Shown here in pieces: positions 62,201-64,000 of a stretch of 64,000 bases of DNA (position 1 is its first letter; every line of letters begins with the position of its first letter). The stretch comes from CAZKUN01 sp964555935 (GTDB taxonomy: Bacteria > Armatimonadota > Zipacnadia > Zipacnadales > VGFC01). The position numbers were made by a program, and so were the translations under genes. The stretch is from contig CAZKUN010000013.1 in assembly GCA_964555935.1 (NCBI GenBank), forward strand, positions 1 to 64,000, read 5' to 3'. The notes beneath the pieces were generated by a model. The model worked only from the letters and a program-made list of their open reading frames with translations, searched no databases and was not told where the DNA came from.

Positions 62201-63810
62201 CGGTACTGAATGATCTGCGCTTCGACCCAATGCGTGGCGCGGCTCTTGTCGCGGTTTTCGTTGAGGTAAGGCGCGGGCGTGTAGGTGATCGCGCACGGCT
62301 TGGCAGGCGCCACGGCGTCGGTGATATCGATGTCCCATGGCGTGACGATGTCGCCGGGCGCCCAGCCTGCGCGGTCGAACTTCCACGTGCCCCCTTGCGG
62401 CCGGCATGGGTTCAGGTAGACATCGGTCTTCCAGAGCGTGTTCTCGTACGATGTCTCGTTGACAGTGACCGTTCGGCCGGCGGGCATGAACTCGGCGGCG
62501 TTCTTGCTGCTAGGGCTCATCCCGTGCCCGGTGACCATGAACCGCAGCTTGGCGGCCTTCGCATCGGCGCCGATGACGCCCGTGCGGGGCGCGAACCAAT
62601 CGGCCATCGGGTGGTCCGGATTCCCGTACTCAGGCTGGCCGGACCAGAGGTTCGTAACGCTGAACGCCTCGCGTTCGGGTGTGCCGGGGTAGTAGTCGAG
62701 ATCGACGCTCACCTTCCATCCCTGGCGCGTCTCGTGGGTCTCCCCGCCGACCCAGGTGTCGATGTAGAGTCCCATTTTCCGGTGCCCGCGCAGGATGGAC
62801 TGGTAGTCCGTCACGTCGACCTTCCACGTGTAGCCGCGGCCGAAAGGCGTGATGTAGCGGCAGATCTCGTAGCGCTCGCCGTCATCCCCCCACGCGTAGA
62901 TGGCAGCCGAGCGGTCCCAGGGATCAAAGTCTCCCGGCGGCGCAGCGAGGGAGAGCGTGAGGATGATCCGGGCGACCTGCAAGTCGGGCGGCGCGAGCTG
63001 GAATTCGCCCACCGGTGTCCGGTTGCCCGCGTGGACGATCTCGCGAGCGAAGAACTGGTAGCGCTGCCGCGCGGCGCGGTCGGCGGAGGCGATTGGGTCA
63101 AGATACTCGACGGTCAGATCGTCAACGGCCAGGCGAGTGGTCATGCCACCCGTTCGGCCCGCGAGGGCGACGCGACACTCGTGAGGCACCATCTCCGCGA
63201 TGAAGTGGTCGTGGTAGATGTCGGTGTCGTCGATGGTCACGCTCACCAACGCTCCGCCGATGACATGGCGGATCGAGATGTGGACGTCGTGGAACTCCCC
63301 GCCGCGGAACTCCACGGGGGAGAGGGCATTCGCGACCTCGGTTCCGTCCCAATGGACCGAGACCTCGCGCTGGGGACGGCTGTAGACGTTTCCGTTCTCG
63401 TCGAATCGATTCTCGGTGGGGGGATTGTAGATGTCAAAGCCCACGGCAAATGAACGGGTGAGATTTGGCTCTTCCCACTTCCCGACGTTTGGCCCCGCGC
63501 CGTGGGTCCCGTAGACACCTGTGTTCAGCAGGGCAAACGCCGCGCCGTCCGCGCCCTCATCGCAGCGCAGCCGGAAGGATGCCTCGATCCGCGAATGGGC
63601 GCCCTGGGCGGATCGGGGGAAGGCGACCACGTTGCTTTGATCGGTCTTGCCATGCAGCAGGTGTAGCACCCCATCGCCGATCCGAGGGCCGGGTTGAGAA
63701 CCGTAGGCCGTAAGGGCGGCGTCGGCGCCGGAGCGCAAGCGGTCGAATGTGTGGGTCTGGGAATGCGCCGGCGATACGAGAAGGGCGAGGGCGCAGAGGG
63801 CGGGGAGCAT
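62197..63810 (-). CDS. Secreted PNGase F-like protein with N-terminal lectin-like domain
   Basis: Start at ATG 63810 with AGGAG 8 bases upstream; 537 residues. Signal peptide MLPALCALALLVSPAHSQ. Residues 20-250 resemble an L-type lectin/ConA-like sandwich (RIEASFRLRCDEG, FAVGFDIYNPP, VHISIRHVIGGALVSVTIDD). Residues about 270-537 match PNGase F: FDPWDRSAAIYAWG, YEICRYITPFGRGYTWKVD, VTDYQSILRG, LYIDTWVGG, GWKVSVDLDYYPG. PNGase F removes whole N-glycans from asparagine of glycoproteins. Its TAG overlaps the end of the converging lyase gene by 3 bases. Confidence 0.8.
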   Translation of the reverse strand: MLPALCALALLVSPAHSQTHTFDRLRSGADAALTAYGSQPGPRIGDGVLHLLHGKTDQSNVVAFPRSAQGAHSRIEASFRLRCDEGADGAAFALLNTGVYGTHGAGPNVGKWEEPNLTRSFAVGFDIYNPPTENRFDENGNVYSRPQREVSVHWDGTEVANALSPVEFRGGEFHDVHISIRHVIGGALVSVTIDDTDIYHDHFIAEMVPHECRVALAGRTGGMTTRLAVDDLTVEYLDPIASADRAARQRYQFFAREIVHAGNRTPVGEFQLAPPDLQVARIILTLSLAAPPGDFDPWDRSAAIYAWGDDGERYEICRYITPFGRGYTWKVDVTDYQSILRGHRKMGLYIDTWVGGETHETRQGWKVSVDLDYYPGTPEREAFSVTNLWSGQPEYGNPDHPMADWFAPRTGVIGADAKAAKLRFMVTGHGMSPSSKNAAEFMPAGRTVTVNETSYENTLWKTDVYLNPCRPQGGTWKFDRAGWAPGDIVTPWDIDITDAVAPAKPCAITYTPAPYLNENRDKSRATHWVEAQIIQYR

Positions 63811-63880
63811 GGGTGGTCTCCTTGCGTCGGCGGGTGCCTTCGGCATTGACAGGCGAGGAAACTCGCCGAGTTTCCGCGAC

Positions 63881-64000
63881 CTACGACGGCGAGAGCGTGT
63901 AGCTCTGGCCTGGCTTGGTTGCGAACTCGATGACGTTCTTGTCGACGGATTCGGCGGCGAGTTTTGGGCGGGCATCGAGGCGAAGGGCCGAATGCGCGCG
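63881..64000 (-). CDS. 3' end of a gene running out of the window, glycosidase-like
   Basis: The minus strand from 64000 is open for 39 codons and ends with TAG at 63881-63883. The peptide ends NVIEFATKPGQSYTLSPS, the kind of C-terminal sandwich strand (hydrophobic-Glu-Phe then KPGQSY) that closes many bacterial glycoside hydrolases. Stop is 70 bases before the PNGase F-like start, so they may be cotranscribed. Too short for a family call. Confidence 0.55.
   Translation of the reverse strand, partial: RAHSALRLDARPKLAAESVDKNVIEFATKPGQSYTLSPS

Noticed and set aside
62230..63453. Plus-strand open frame of 407 codons over the PNGase F-like gene
   Set aside because: No domain, no ribosome site, and it overlaps a coherent minus-strand protein completely.
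1..64000. CRISPR arrays, tRNA or rRNA genes, insertion sequences
   Set aside because: I looked for regularly spaced repeats, cloverleaf-type segments and transposase motifs (DDE, HUH, recombinase) and saw none; the palindromes are single intergenic units, not spaced arrays.

Overview
The window is GC-rich bacterial DNA, densely coded and with clear GGAGG-type ribosome binding sites. The gene content is mostly secreted carbohydrate-active enzymes, with sulfatases, Gfo/Idh/MocA dehydrogenases, DegT aminotransferases and parallel beta-helix proteins. This profile is typical of polysaccharide-degrading Planctomycetota, Lentisphaerota, Kiritimatiellota, Hydrogenedentota or Armatimonadota relatives. 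The sequence gives no marker gene (rRNA, tRNA, ribosomal protein), so the phylum is inference.

Layout: 3-6176 (+) truncated glycosidase-like protein, beta-helix/CBM9-like protein, DegT aminotransferase. 6280-8662 (-) Gfo/Idh dehydrogenase and M20 deacylase. 8851-9609 (+) GT2 transferase. 9864-11303 (-) FAD oxidoreductase. 11456-13408 (+) ABC-F ATPase, the only housekeeping-like gene. 13465-18434 (-) coupled GH123-like and heparinase II/III-like proteins. 18715-25523 (+) tandem amidohydrolase, GH114-like protein, second DegT aminotransferase, FG-GAP propeller protein. 25593-30566 (-) CehA/McbA hydrolase, Gfo/Idh dehydrogenase, sugar isomerase-like protein, sulfatase. 30786-38295 (+) GH20/GH67-N-like protein, beta-helix protein, GH16, glycyl radical enzyme. 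38323-39579 (-) second sulfatase. 39699-43586 (+) esterase, alpha/alpha-barrel protein, MBL-fold hydrolase. 43583-44266 (-) GT2. 44488-52093 (+) a tight run of six glycosyltransferase genes behind an AT-rich promoter region. 52113-55992 creatininase-like, frameshifted agarase-like glycosidase, GNAT_C-type acyltransferase. 56178-62200 (+) PL6-like lyase coupled to a large heparinase-like/F5-8C/propeller fusion. 62197-64000 (-) PNGase F-like protein and the 3' end of another gene.

How the genes fit together (inference): secreted lyases, GH16, GH20-, GH114-, GH123- and agarase-like enzymes, PNGase F-like protein and sulfatases would dismantle a sulfated, N-acetylhexosamine- and uronate-containing glycan or glycoprotein. 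Cytoplasmic oxidoreductases, isomerase, aminotransferases, amidohydrolases and the glycyl radical enzyme would process unusual monomers. The glycosyltransferase run is a separate surface-glycan assembly module. No transporter, SusC/D pair, transcription regulator, sulfatase-maturing enzyme or glycyl-radical activase is present.

Other signals: a family of intergenic palindromes with related flanks recurs at operon ends. Two genes are broken by one extra base in 7-nt G or C runs, and one gene carries a 16-nt G run. No gap between genes exceeds 300 bases.
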